Virus record (IMG/VR): IMGVR_UViG_3300047362_001251
Location: 1-22,959 of that record
Reading direction: 5' to 3' (one strand)
DNA length: 22,959 bases
Source of the DNA: a virus
Each line of letters begins with the position of its first letter. Positions within the stretch are counted from its first letter, which is position 1. Below the pieces are notes generated by a model that was given only the letters and a program-made list of their open reading frames with translations, searched no databases and was not told the origin of the DNA. A program made the position numbers and the translations under genes. Below are positions 13,610 through 22,959 of the stretch, piece after piece.

Positions 13610-16600
13610 TCAAACCTCTGCGATATACCAACCGACCTTACCACCAGGAACTGCTGTTTGACCAGTTGGTGTAGAAGATCCAGCAAAGATCAGCGTAAAT
13701 GCTGCATATGGAGTCTGAACAATCAGTTCACCACCATCATATCCATCACCAACCAAATTTCCAGAATTAGAAACACCACTCATTAGCGCAGTTCCAGTAT
13801 TGTCAGTACCACCCTGAACATTAACGTCAGAAGGTGCTCTAACGATCATACTCATGTTATATGTAAGGAGTCCACCTATATCTATAATGCGAATCATATC
13901 GCCAATTAGACAATCACCTAGTGGTGGTAGTTTGACAACAGTATTTTGACTTGCGTTGACAAAATAGTTAACATTTGGTTCTGTTTGAACAGTTTGTTCT
14001 GCAGTATACTCCCACTTACGACCACCAGTTCTGGTGATGTAGTTCTCAATACTAGCGATTGTCATGCCGCCTCGTTCATCAACTGCGAAGATCTCATCAC
14101 CACTAGAGTTGACCGTTAGATCACCACCATTGATGGTAATGTCTCCCGTAACAGTAATGTCGCCGCCGAATGTTGCGGTTCCATCGCCAACTGCAGATAA
14201 TGTACCAGTAACTGTGAGGTCACCAGTAGAATTTTCAAACGTCAGTTTCTCGGTAGTTCCATCTTCACCGAAGACCTTAATGTCACCACCGTTGATTGTT
14301 AGATCACCAGTTGCAGTATCAACTTCCAGAGTAGTTCTTTCTGTGATACTGGTAGAACCGCCGTTGGTTAGTCTGAAGAACTCAACGCCCTCGACAGTAG
14401 CACCTCTGACCTTCAGAGTATTGTTAACAGTAAGAGTGCCAGCAATAGTTGTATTACCATTTGTACCCTCAACAACAAACTTATCAAATCCCTGTCCGAC
14501 ACTCAATCTTCCATTGAGTTTGGTATTACCTGTAGTAGAATCTACTCTGAATACCTCGGTTGCAGGAGTGCCACCATCAGTAACACGCAGTGACTGAATA
14601 TCTGTGGAGATAAGTTCAGCGACTTTAACGATTTCAATGTTATCTAGAATCAGATAATCGTTGGTGGTTAGAGTTCCACCGAATTCTGCAACACCAATTC
14701 TGATGTCAGCAGTAGAAACACCAGCACTCGTGTTACCTGTGTCTAGTTCACCATTGTTGTCTAGATCAAATCCAGTGATGTAAGATGCGTTAGCAGACTT
14801 ATCAAGTTTAGCGATGATGCTCTCATCGGGGTGATCTGCTCTAGTAGCAGTACCATCAACACCTCTCTTAACACCTAGTCTATAACCAAGAGTATCAGTT
14901 GGGTCGGTGACGTTGATCAGAGCAGTAACTTGGACAATCTCCGAGTATTGCTGATCTGCTGCAACAGTAGCACCATTTGAATCAACAGAATCAACTGCTT
15001 GTGGATGTCCTCTATCGATGAGAAGAAGATCACCGATCTTAAAGTCATCAGGTGCAGGTGCTGTGATTGGTAAGTAGTAGAGTTCACCAGAAGCATTGAC
15101 TTGGTTAACTCTGAAGGTTAGATCCTGACCACCAGCAGCACCACCAAGTTGATCGGAGGTGATAGTTAGAGGATCGTTATCAGAATATCCAGAACCAGGA
15201 GCGACTAGACTGATAGTTACATCACCAGAACCATCGATCTCAACGTTAAACAGTGCTCCAGTACCGTTGCCAGTAGTGGTTGCTTGGAGGTTATCATACA
15301 GTACGTTTGCAACCCAGTCAGAGCTGTTTGTTGGACTGATGCTATCAACAGCAGCAATCTGACCACCTGCTAGTAGGAATGTATCGCTACCCCATGGTGC
15401 AACACCACCAGTATCGATCTTCTTACCAGTCTCATAATACTTGAGGAAGGTGATGTTAGGATCTTCCAGAGATCCAACCTGATGATCTCCAGTAGAGGTA
15501 GAGAATCTTGCTCTGTTGATCTTAATAATACCTGCATTCAAACCACCAGAAAGTGTGATAGTACCATCAGAAGTGGTGCTACCTTGTACCTTCAGGGAGT
15601 TTCTAACAGTAGTGAAACCACCCAGACCAGCGATATCAACTGATGCTGCGTTAGCACCAATGTTAACAGAAGTTGTTGCTGCGCCATCAAAGAGGTTAGC
15701 TTCTGCTGCTAGAGTGAAGATACGAGCAGTAGATGAACCAGCGAAAGCAGCGATTTCTAGTGTTCCAGCAACCTTGGTTTGATATGTACCAATGTAAGTA
15801 GATGTTGCCAGGTTAGGAGCACCACCACCAATGTTGATAGAACAGTTAGATGTAATTGCGTCTTCGACAGATGCAATGTCAACAAAAGCACTCTTGGAAC
15901 GCTTGTGAATCTCTAGTGTAGTAGATCCAGCGTTACCACCAATTCTCAATGTATGAGAAGCAGTGTCTGCTACGTTCATACCAACACTGATCGACTGATC
16001 AGATTGAGTGGTGTTACCGAGCGACAGAGATTCAGCAGCACCTAGACCAATGAAGAAGTCAACATTAGTATTGAGGAACTGGAATGTTTCTGCAGTAGAG
16101 TTCAGATCTCCACCGTCGATGCTCAAGTCATCTTCGATTAGAGTATTGCCAGTGATTCTAGCATCACCATAGACTACGAAGTTTCTATCAAGTTCTCTCT
16201 CGGCAAGACCACCGATGGAAGTGTTAATACCAAATCTACCACCAGTCTGATAAGTAGAAGTGACAGAAGCAGGATCAGAAGTCGAAATACGAACAGTTGC
16301 AATAGCATCAGGATCGTCGCTTTCACCACCAACCAAGAATGCATTGTCTACTGTAAAGTAGGTCTTTGCATTAGATGCTTCAGCAAAGTAGTTGTTTACA
16401 TCTACCAGACCAGTATTGTCATATGTGACCAGAGTCTTACCACTGATGAATGCAGTACCAACAACGTCTAGGTTAGCACGAGGATCGGTGTCTACACTGA
16501 CATTAGCAACATTGGTTGCTTCTTTAGCAGAACGTCCAATCGTGTTGATGCCAAGTCTGAAGTCACCGAATGTATCAGTGTCAGTTCTCAATGCTTCAGC

Positions 16601-19600
16601 ACCGATTACACCAAGTTCCTTCCATCTGGATAGAGAGATCTCGATCTTCGCACCAGGACCTTCTGCCGACCAATCGTAGACGTTCTGTGCAATCTGGTTG
16701 AACAGTTGAATCTTACAAGTGGATGCAAGTGGATCGAATGCAGAAGCTAGAACCTTCCAAGATCCATTGAAGAATGTGTTAGAGAAGTTAGAGATGCGTA
16801 GGGTTTCTCCTACTTTGACATTCAACTGCTGGTTGCTAACACCCGCACCCCACTGAATTTCAATGGTTGTTGTGTTGTCAGAAGTTAGCGAGAAGATAGA
16901 AGCATCAGGAATCTCGGTGAAGAAGTTGGTGTAAATCCAACCCAGAGAACCACTTCTGTTTACTTCCAGACCCTTGTACAGGATATCACCAGCAGTAGGT
17001 GTGATAGAAGAACCATAGGTAACATTCTGTGCTGTGTACCATGCAGTGCCACCAGCAGCAAGTAATCCTGTGTTATTTGGAGTGATGTTGGAGGGGAATC
17101 CACCTGCAACATGAGTTCTCCAAGTATAAGATTGACCAGGAGTCTCTACAGTACCGCGTGGGTTAAATCTGTAGACCGCAGCGTTGATGCTGTTCTTGGT
17201 GAGAACAATGTCACCATCCAATCTGTTTCTGAAAGCTGTTCTATCCTGCGTAGGATCGTCTCCAGACTGCGTTAGAGACAGGATACGAAGTGAATCACCA
17301 TCCAGAGGGTCAACGTTGATCTGAACGGGATTGTTCAGGAAGGTCTCACCTTCAATCGTTACCTTATCATTGAAGGTAACTGCGTTATCGAAGGTAGTAA
17401 CCAGTGCTCCGATGCTATCGCTATCGTCTCCACTGTCTTCTAGTGCTGCCTGCTCAAGGAACGTCTCTTCGCCTGTAATAGCGTTGATCTTACGGTTACC
17501 GATATAGAGGTCACCGTTGGAGTTTAGACCCGTGTAGAAGACGATACCGCCGTCTTCACGCTTCGCTTGTGCATAGAAGTCTTGCTTATCAGATAGAACG
17601 ACTTCCTGACGGAGTGGGAAACCAGTTGAGTAGTTACCAGGACCGAAACCAAGGTACTCAAACGTGTGGTTACCAGATCTTGCAATCGAAGGACGACGCA
17701 GTTCTGTATAGTATCTACTCTGTAGAGGATATACAGAGTCACCAGAGATAGGAATCTGTCTGTTCTCGGAACCTACAGATGCGTTACCTTCTTGTGCTCG
17801 AATTCTGTTATCAATTACTTTAGCATTGACATCAGCAGTTGAATTTGTAAACTGGAAGTTTGCAAATGGTCTGGTTGCAAGCATGTCTGTAACTGCTTCC
17901 TTCGTCTCACTGTACTTGTAATCGTTAAGAGTAACAAGACCGTGGACATAGTTGTCAGCAGCAGCAACAGATGCTGGAGGATCAAGTTTCGTAAGATCTC
18001 TGTTTCCACTATCATCGATCTGGAACCACAGTGGGTCGTTCTTGTAATCCAGAGGATACAGATTAGAGATAGGTTGAGAGAACTTGTAGTAATGGAAGTT
18101 AGTTCCAACACCAGCACCCAGAGGATATGGAGAGATGTTACCACGAACTGCTGTCAAGTAGTAAACACCTTCCTGCTGGAGAGGAATCTGCTCTTGAATA
18201 GTCTCCACATCAAAGATGTAGAAGGTATCATCAATATCAGGTACATCCTCGACCGCAGAAATTGTGTAGGTATCACCACCAGGAGTGGTAACTTTATCAC
18301 CAGGTACTACAGTGTAGACATTAGCACCTTCAATTCTGTAGAGATAGTTCTTTCTCTCGGAGCGACTGATTTGTGTTGGCCACGCATCTTTCTGACCGTT
18401 GAGATCAAAGAACGTGCCATTGTTTTGTACAAAGGTGGTAGGATTGCTAGCGTCGAAATCTAACTTACCAGTGATGTTCTTCAGGATAATAAATGCAGTC
18501 AAGTCTGCTTGATAGTATCCATGAACAAATCCAGATCCAGAGCAATTACCAGTCCAACTAACGTAGTTGGCGTCATCGCTATTGTAGATGCTGGTTTGAA
18601 TACCTGCACCCTGTGGAGATCCAATCTCAACAATAGTGAAGATCTCATTCTTCAGTTGCTGGTTGATGATCGTATGATCGAAAACAGTCAGTTCTAGTCT
18701 GTCTTCATCAGCGAAATTAGATCCAACTCTTGCCGACTGAATTGTAACTGCAATCTTGGATTCAAACTCGATCTGTAGAGGATTCTCGTATGGATCGTAG
18801 AAGTTTCCACTGATGTCAACACCAGCAGCGTTAAGAGTCGCCAGAGATTGACCTAGTTTCTCGGCAGGTCTTGCAGGGTTCTCAAACTGTGCAATAGTAG
18901 GTGCGCCATTACTGAATGGTTCCAGAATGAATCTCTGGGGTTTCAGTCTTCTTCTGTCATCAGTTCTTGTCTTAATGACATAACCATTGAGAGGTTCGCG
19001 AACTGTCGATAGATACTTGGGAATGACATAACGTAGACGATAGATTCTGTCCAGAGGTGTACGCTCATCCTCAATTCTCTCGAAGAATGTATCGGGAGTG
19101 AAGAGATTACCAGTGCCATCTAGGAAGTCAGCAGCATGGAATCTGGTAAGGATTGCATCAGGATCTAAACCACCTGAAGACTCATCCTTAACGTTAATGT
19201 ACCATCTGTTGAACGAAACTGGATCATATCTCAATGGCGATGTCTTCTTGTTACCGTAGACAACAAAGTCACTACCACTACCAGAAGTAAAGATTACTGC
19301 ATTTGTGCCTGCTTGAGCATCTGCCTGACTAGTGTGAACACTGAACTTATTAGGCGTCTCAAATCTTGGGTAGTAGTATACGTTCGTTGGAACTGTCGAT
19401 GCACCAGCAATAGTTGGTAGCTGGGAACTTGCGTCACCAGATGTTGCGAAGAAAATCTGTTGTGCAGGAACGTTAGGAATGGGTACATCGAAGATGTGAG
19501 GAACATCAGTTTCGATGTAAATTCCAGAAACATTACAGACATAACGATGTAGATCATACTGATCATCGAGAACATACTGCTGAACCAGAATCTCAACTTG

Positions 19601-22600
19601 AGGATCTACTGCTTCTGTTTCAGAAGAATAGATGTAAATACCTGCCGAAGCATTCTCTTTGGTTGCTGCCAGCATCAATTTAGTGCCTGCAGTGTTGTCA
19701 AACTCACTGGTGCCATTGAATACACCAGGAGCTGTCAATCTGCCAGGAGCGATCACATAGTATGTTCTGTTAGTTTCAAATCCTCTTGGTAGTCTGACAA
19801 GACGCTTATCAACCTGATCATTAAGTGCTCTTGGGACTAGTCTGACAGGAGTGCCAGTTTGTAGTCCATGAGGGTCAGTTTGACCATTACCAGTATCAAT
19901 AGTGAATACTGTCGCTCTACCAATAAGTTGAGCAGAATCAATGATTGGTTCAACTCTAGTTACCTGATTTCCGTTGCCATTGAGAATTAGATTGACAACA
20001 TCATACAGGTTCTGAATAGCAGTGGTGATGTTATTACACTCTGGATAATCTGTATCCTGGGTGATGTCTTCATCAACTACACGCTGCGATGAAGAATAAC
20101 GGTTGACGTTTTCAAAGTAGAACCATGCAGTAGTGCTATCACCACCAGCATTAAATGGTTGGTCGGTATTAACGTCCTTAATAGTGATCGTTGTAGCATT
20201 AACAATCTGATCAATAATTACAGGAGAGTTGGAATCTAGTAGAGTTCCAAGGCGAGTGGAACCCTCATCCAACTTACCATTGGTAAAGTCGGTTTGACTG
20301 TAGTGACTGACATTCATGCCAGGTACAAGACCAGAAGTATCACCAACAGTTACGGTTGCAGATCCATTAACAGTGGTACAATTCTTGATCAGTAGATTGA
20401 AGTTACGGATAGCACCGAACGACAATCTTCTCAAGTGATCATATGCCAGTAGTGTTTCAGTTAATTCTCCATCGACATACGATACGTTACCGCCAGAGAT
20501 GTAAGATTCTGCAGCATAGATTGTATTGATGTTACCGCCGACACGAAGGTCTTTAACAACAGCATCAATAATGAATCCCATGTCTCTTTCACACTTGGTG
20601 ATAGTCAGGGAAGAATTGGTCAGCAGAGCAGGATACAGCGTAGTGATGTATCCATAAGTTTCTTCTGCTAGATATGATCTGTTCTTCTCGATGAGATTAG
20701 CAGCATCATATGCCATGTTAAAGTCATCGTTACCATCACCATCTAGGTCAAAGTTGATGTTGAGACTAGGAGGTGTAAGACTAGACAGCGATGACTTATA
20801 AGTCTTGACACCAGATGGTTCTAGAGTTGCATGATAAGTGTTCTTACCACCTGCGCCACTGCCAGGTAGTTTAACATAGAGTCTGTCATCTTGCTTGGCA
20901 CCTAGTCTGTAACCACCGATGGATGCAGCAGGTCTAGAAGATGGATCTTGATTGGTATCACCTGCGAGATATAGTTTGTTGTGGTTTGCTTGATCATTAG
21001 ATGCTTCAATATCAAGGGTGTAATACTGTAGAGTAGAAGTTCCTTCTGCAGCAGTGTTAACAACCTTGGGAGGAATGATAGCATCAATGTAACCACCCTT
21101 GTCCTGGTTGAATGCAAATCCTTTGAATCCAACAGAGTGAAGTGAGGTGTTACCGAAGTTAGAGTTCGAGTTGGTGATAGACATGTCACCACCACTTTCC
21201 ATCAGGAAGTGATCGTGGAAACCAACAGCGAAGACCGAGACGCACTGGATGAAGGAGTCATCAGAAGCACGAATGTGGAAGTTTCTCCACTCATCCTTCC
21301 AATATGCATCACCCTTGGCGTGGTAAGGAACAGTTGCAAATGCATCAGTTAGTGATGCTTGGTTCCAAGTGTTAGTAAATCTGTCGTAGCGGATGAATGC
21401 ACGGTCGTCTTTCTGTAGCGAAACACCCGTGTACTGTGCAACAACCATCGATTTGAATCCAGTTGCCTTGGATCCATCTGCCCACATACCACACTGACCC
21501 CAGGTGGAACGAATGGAGCAGTTAAAGACATAAGGAGATGCAGACTCAACGGAGTCAATCTCTGCCTGAATGACTGCATTGGTGCCAAGACCATTAGCAG
21601 TGGTGTAAGTGATACCAGAAACCAGTCCTAGACCAGCAGCGGTGATAGGAATGATGTAGGTGAATACCTTTGGATTGTTATCATCAATGGTATCAACCTT
21701 GAATGTTCCGTTGACTTCATCAGATAGTCCACTGTTGATAACAGCGATGTACTGACCTTTGAAGTAACCGTGTTCAATCTTGGTAGTGACAGTAAATCTA
21801 GCAGTAGAAGTGCCAGGAATGTCAACAACTTCAATACTTTCAACCGTTCTGGTATCAGATAGAGGACCAACAATTCTGGTCTCTTGTACCAGTGCTTCTA
21901 GTTCACCATCATCAATGGTAGGTTGGAACTGTGCAAATGCTCTACCAACTTTCTCATAGAAACGATCTAGTTCTTCATTACCTGCATAGGTCATGATGCA
22001 GATCTTATGGTGAGAATACTCGGGAATCTTCAGATCCGTAGAGTTCTTCTTGTAGTAAACCTTACCTACCTTGTCTGCTTGATCATATAGTGGGGAGTTC
22101 TCGGAGAGGTCACCATCCTTGATAGTGAACTGCCACAGGTAACAACCACCAGTCAGTTTGAAGATACCAGTTCTCTCTTGATCGCCATCTACAGGATCGG
22201 GAACATACAGAGGTCTGACAATGGTGCGACGGAGGTCATAACCGATCAGAGAACAACCTCTGGGAACGATACAACCGCCCTCGGTAGAGTTGAACTTGTA
22301 AAGTACGTTGTCGGGGTTGCCTAGGTCAAGGATGCTGTCATCCTGCCACTCCTGAAGTGCTCTGTTGTAATCAAATACAGGAACAACACCAGTAACCTGA
22401 ACCGATGCAAGAACAGAAAGACTACCAGCATTGATAACGTCCGTCAGGATCGCTACAAGGGTCTGGATGCTCGTCTGAACGTCAATACATGCACCAGGGT
22501 TACCAGACTCGTCATACTCGATGTCAGGGGTGTTAGCGCCTGCAATAGCAGGACCAGGGGAGATAGTCAGATCCTTATCATATAAGGAGTTCGTGACTGC

Positions 22601-22959
22601 CAGTTTCATCATGTCACGCGCTTTGTTGTAAGCGGTGATGCTTTCTGCCTCTTCGCCTACAATACCATCAGCAATTGGATTTCCATCTCTATCAAAGTAA
22701 GTCTTTGCAACAGAGATGATGTTGCTGTTACCACCATTTCTGATGTCAGCAAGTACACCATCAACAATGAATCCGATGTCACGCTTACACTTCTGCTCAC
22801 CAGCAGTTTCGTGATCAGTAACAGTTTCAGCAGGAAGTTGAGAGAGATTGCCGTCAGTTAGAACAGTCTCGACAATAGCTGCAAGGTTGCCCAGCATGCT
22901 AGCAACATCAGCACATAGAGGAGTACCGTTAGGATCAGCAGTAATTGTAGAATCTTTGG
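13610..22959 (-). CDS. Giant virion structural protein (5' end outside window)
   Basis: At least 3115 residues; the frame is open to the window edge, so the Met at 22897 is probably internal. The visible part starts in a helical module (CADVASMLGNLAAIVETVL). A full unit follows: CKRDIGFIVDGVLADIRNGG (C at 22789), then CIDVQTSIQTLVAILTDVI (22489). A second copy has CERDMGFIIDAVVKDLRVGG (20593) and CNNITTAIQNLYDVVNLIL (20038). Between the copies, GCSLIGYDLRRTIVRPLYV (22258-22202) and HDHFLMESGGDMSITNSNSN (about 21215-21156) look like rungs of a right-handed beta-helix. Beta-sandwich units with YYVI/YYYP and NKFSVHTS...AGT fill about 19900-19250. Short fibre-like repeats such as GDLTVTGTL and GDITINGGDLTVN lie at about 14310-14090. 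The last ~130 residues (NTVVKLPPLGDCLIGDMIRI ... GELIVQTPYAAFTLIFAG ... GWYIAEV) form a distinct end domain. Giant proteins of this type occur in T4-like cyanophages as virion components. Exact virion location unknown. Confidence 0.85.
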   Translation of the reverse strand, partial: KDSTITADPNGTPLCADVASMLGNLAAIVETVLTDGNLSQLPAETVTDHETAGEQKCKRDIGFIVDGVLADIRNGGNSNIISVAKTYFDRDGNPIADGIVGEEAESITAYNKARDMMKLAVTNSLYDKDLTISPGPAIAGANTPDIEYDESGNPGACIDVQTSIQTLVAILTDVINAGSLSVLASVQVTGVVPVFDYNRALQEWQDDSILDLGNPDNVLYKFNSTEGGCIVPRGCSLIGYDLRRTIVRPLYVPDPVDGDQERTGIFKLTGGCYLWQFTIKDGDLSENSPLYDQADKVGKVYYKKNSTDLKIPEYSHHKICIMTYAGNEELDRFYEKVGRAFAQFQPTIDDGELEALVQETRIVGPLSDTRTVESIEVVDIPGTSTARFTVTTKIEHGYFKGQYIAVINSGLSDEVNGTFKVDTIDDNNPKVFTYIIPITAAGLGLVSGITYTTANGLGTNAVIQAEIDSVESASPYVFNCSIRSTWGQCGMWADGSKATGFKSMVVAQYTGVSLQKDDRAFIRYDRFTNTWNQASLTDAFATVPYHAKGDAYWKDEWRNFHIRASDDSFIQCVSVFAVGFHDHFLMESGGDMSITNSNSNFGNTSLHSVGFKGFAFNQDKGGYIDAIIPPKVVNTAAEGTSTLQYYTLDIEASNDQANHNKLYLAGDTNQDPSSRPAASIGGYRLGAKQDDRLYVKLPGSGAGGKNTYHATLEPSGVKTYKSSLSSLTPPSLNINFDLDGDGNDDFNMAYDAANLIEKNRSYLAEETYGYITTLYPALLTNSSLTITKCERDMGFIIDAVVKDLRVGGNINTIYAAESYISGGNVSYVDGELTETLLAYDHLRRLSFGAIRNFNLLIKNCTTVNGSATVTVGDTSGLVPGMNVSHYSQTDFTNGKLDEGSTRLGTLLDSNSPVIIDQIVNATTITIKDVNTDQPFNAGGDSTTAWFYFENVNRYSSSQRVVDEDITQDTDYPECNNITTAIQNLYDVVNLILNGNGNQVTRVEPIIDSAQLIGRATVFTIDTGNGQTDPHGLQTGTPVRLVPRALNDQVDKRLVRLPRGFETNRTYYVIAPGRLTAPGVFNGTSEFDNTAGTKLMLAATKENASAGIYIYSSETEAVDPQVEILVQQYVLDDQYDLHRYVCNVSGIYIETDVPHIFDVPIPNVPAQQIFFATSGDASSQLPTIAGASTVPTNVYYYPRFETPNKFSVHTSQADAQAGTNAVIFTSGSGSDFVVYGNKKTSPLRYDPVSFNRWYINVKDESSGGLDPDAILTRFHAADFLDGTGNLFTPDTFFERIEDERTPLDRIYRLRYVIPKYLSTVREPLNGYVIKTRTDDRRRLKPQRFILEPFSNGAPTIAQFENPARPAEKLGQSLATLNAAGVDISGNFYDPYENPLQIEFESKIAVTIQSARVGSNFADEDRLELTVFDHTIINQQLKNEIFTIVEIGSPQGAGIQTSIYNSDDANYVSWTGNCSGSGFVHGYYQADLTAFIILKNITGKLDFDASNPTTFVQNNGTFFDLNGQKDAWPTQISRSERKNYLYRIEGANVYTVVPGDKVTTPGGDTYTISAVEDVPDIDDTFYIFDVETIQEQIPLQQEGVYYLTAVRGNISPYPLGAGVGTNFHYYKFSQPISNLYPLDYKNDPLWFQIDDSGNRDLTKLDPPASVAAADNYVHGLVTLNDYKYSETKEAVTDMLATRPFANFQFTNSTADVNAKVIDNRIRAQEGNASVGSENRQIPISGDSVYPLQSRYYTELRRPSIARSGNHTFEYLGFGPGNYSTGFPLRQEVVLSDKQDFYAQAKREDGGIVFYTGLNSNGDLYIGNRKINAITGEETFLEQAALEDSGDDSDSIGALVTTFDNAVTFNDKVTIEGETFLNNPVQINVDPLDGDSLRILSLTQSGDDPTQDRTAFRNRLDGDIVLTKNSINAAVYRFNPRGTVETPGQSYTWRTHVAGGFPSNITPNNTGLLAAGGTAWYTAQNVTYGSSITPTAGDILYKGLEVNRSGSLGWIYTNFFTEIPDASIFSLTSDNTTTIEIQWGAGVSNQQLNVKVGETLRISNFSNTFFNGSWKVLASAFDPLASTCKIQLFNQIAQNVYDWSAEGPGAKIEISLSRWKELGVIGAEALRTDTDTFGDFRLGINTIGRSAKEATNVANVSVDTDPRANLDVVGTAFISGKTLVTYDNTGLVDVNNYFAEASNAKTYFTVDNAFLVGGESDDPDAIATVRISTSDPASVTSTYQTGGRFGINTSIGGLAERELDRNFVVYGDARITGNTLIEDDLSIDGGDLNSTAETFQFLNTNVDFFIGLGAAESLSLGNTTQSDQSISVGMNVADTASHTLRIGGNAGSTTLEIHKRSKSAFVDIASVEDAITSNCSINIGGGAPNLATSTYIGTYQTKVAGTLEIAAFAGSSTARIFTLAAEANLFDGAATTSVNIGANAASVDIAGLGGFTTVRNSLKVQGSTTSDGTITLSGGLNAGIIKINRARFSTSTGDHQVGSLEDPNITFLKYYETGKKIDTGGVAPWGSDTFLLAGGQIAAVDSISPTNSSDWVANVLYDNLQATTTGNGTGALFNVEIDGSGDVTISLVAPGSGYSDNDPLTITSDQLGGAAGGQDLTFRVNQVNASGELYYLPITAPAPDDFKIGDLLLIDRGHPQAVDSVDSNGATVAADQQYSEIVQVTALINVTDPTDTLGYRLGVKRGVDGTATRADHPDESIIAKLDKSANASYITGFDLDNNGELDTGNTSAGVSTADIRIGVAEFGGTLTTNDYLILDNIEIVKVAELISTDIQSLRVTDGGTPATEVFRVDSTTGNTKLNGRLSVGQGFDKFVVEGTNGNTTIAGTLTVNNTLKVRGATVEGVEFFRLTNGGSTSITERTTLEVDTATGDLTINGGDIKVFGEDGTTEKLTFENSTGDLTVTGTLSAVGDGTATFGGDITVTGDITINGGDLTVNSSGDEIFAVDERGGMTIASIENYITRTGGRKWEYTAEQTVQTEPNVNYFVNASQNTVVKLPPLGDCLIGDMIRIIDIGGLLTYNMSMIVRAPSDVNVQGGTDNTGTALMSGVSNSGNLVGDGYDGGELIVQTPYAAFTLIFAGSSTPTGQTAVPGGKVGWYIAEV
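13615..13619 (-). promoter_or_regulatory. Ribosome-binding site (AGAGG) for the first collar gene
   Basis: AGAGG lies 8 nt before the ATG at 13606, within the last codons of the giant gene (GCA GAG GTT TGA). It supports the chosen start and separate initiation despite the 3-nt gap. Confidence 0.65.
14090..14310 (-). repeat. Short beta-strand repeats in the giant protein
   Basis: The minus strand encodes successive units of the type GDLTVTG, GDITVTG, GDITINGG and GDLTVNSSG, preceded by TGDLTINGGDIKV. On the plus strand this shows as recurring atgtcaccacc/agatcaccag blocks. Such repeats are typical of trimeric phage fibre shafts. The repeats are imperfect at both DNA and protein level. Confidence 0.65.
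19966..20593 (-). repeat. Cys-helical module, copy 2, in the giant protein
   Basis: Begins CERDMGFIIDAVVKDLRVGG and ends with the CNNITTAIQNLYDVVNLIL half. Both halves match copy 1, but the spacing between halves is longer (about 185 against 100 residues) because a beta-rich insertion (VNGSATVTVGDTSGLVPGM and following) lies between them. Confidence 0.75.
22409..22789 (-). repeat. Cys-helical module, copy 1, in the giant protein
   Basis: Begins CKRDIGFIVDGVLADIRNGG and ends with CIDVQTSIQTLVAILTDVI...GSLSVL. The second half of a still earlier copy (CADVASMLGNLAAIVETVLT) is seen at 22915-22860, so the array continues upstream of the window. Confidence 0.75.

Noticed and set aside
14064-14597. 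A 177-codon open frame on the plus strand
   Set aside because: It lies wholly opposite the fibre-like repeats of the giant gene, has a low-complexity Pro/Ser/Val composition caused by the antisense of Gly/Thr/Asp codons, and has no ribosome-binding site or neighbours on that strand.
17942-18463. A 173-codon open frame on the plus strand
   Set aside because: Antisense to the continuous giant coding region, with no recognisable motif and no promoter.
22895-22897. The ATG at 22897 as the real start of the giant gene
   Set aside because: The frame stays open to the window edge and the upstream residues (CADVAS before the Met) complete a helical motif repeated elsewhere in the protein, so the start is outside the window.

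Overview
The window is a stretch of late structural genes from a T4-type tailed phage (myovirus), most likely a marine cyanophage that infects Synechococcus or Prochlorococcus. A related marine T4-like phage, such as one infecting Pelagibacter, cannot be excluded. The main reasons are a multi-thousand-residue virion protein of the kind found in these phages, several proteins with phage tail collar domains, 2-oxoglutarate/Fe(II) oxygenases sitting among structural genes, and a T4-style late-promoter motif. All ten genes lie on the minus strand, so transcription runs from high to low coordinates. They are packed with 1-nt overlaps or gaps of 2 to 37 nt. No stretch of 300 bases lacks a gene, and I see no tRNA, rRNA, CRISPR array or insertion sequence.

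Layout in transcription order. (1) 22959-13610: the 3' 3115 codons of a giant virion structural protein whose start lies outside the window. It carries duplicated Cys-containing helical modules, a probable beta-helix region, beta-sandwich repeats, fibre-like short beta repeats and a distinct C-terminal cap. (2) 13606-12176 and 12176-10395: two tail-collar proteins. (3) 10380-8860, 8860-6716 and 6716-5283: three tandem paralogous modular proteins. Each has an N-terminal head, three Ig-like domains and a nearly identical C-terminal module of about 67 residues. The first two heads are glycine-rich. The third is a different domain with an Asp/Asn-rich motif that could bind calcium, plus a Cys-bounded repeat. 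(4) 5245-1988: a fusion of about five Ig-like/beta repeats to a collar domain, preceded by the largest gap and by the best late-promoter candidate. (5) 1985-1314: a 2OG-Fe(II) oxygenase. (6) 1308-331: a protein with a phage tail-assembly-chaperone-like segment. (7) 350-1: the start of a second, different 2OG-Fe(II) oxygenase, cut by the window edge.

Taken together this looks like a host-recognition cassette. The giant protein and collar proteins would form the distal tail or baseplate fibres. The three modular proteins look like interchangeable adhesins, with the head swapped and the Ig stalk and C-terminal module kept. A small chaperone-like gene and two oxygenases at the end may help assemble or modify these proteins. 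Functions are inferred from sequence patterns read by eye; no database search was run. The most unusual feature is the triplet at 5283-10380, where the head is N-terminal and the shared (probable anchoring) module is C-terminal, with signs of recombination between copies.
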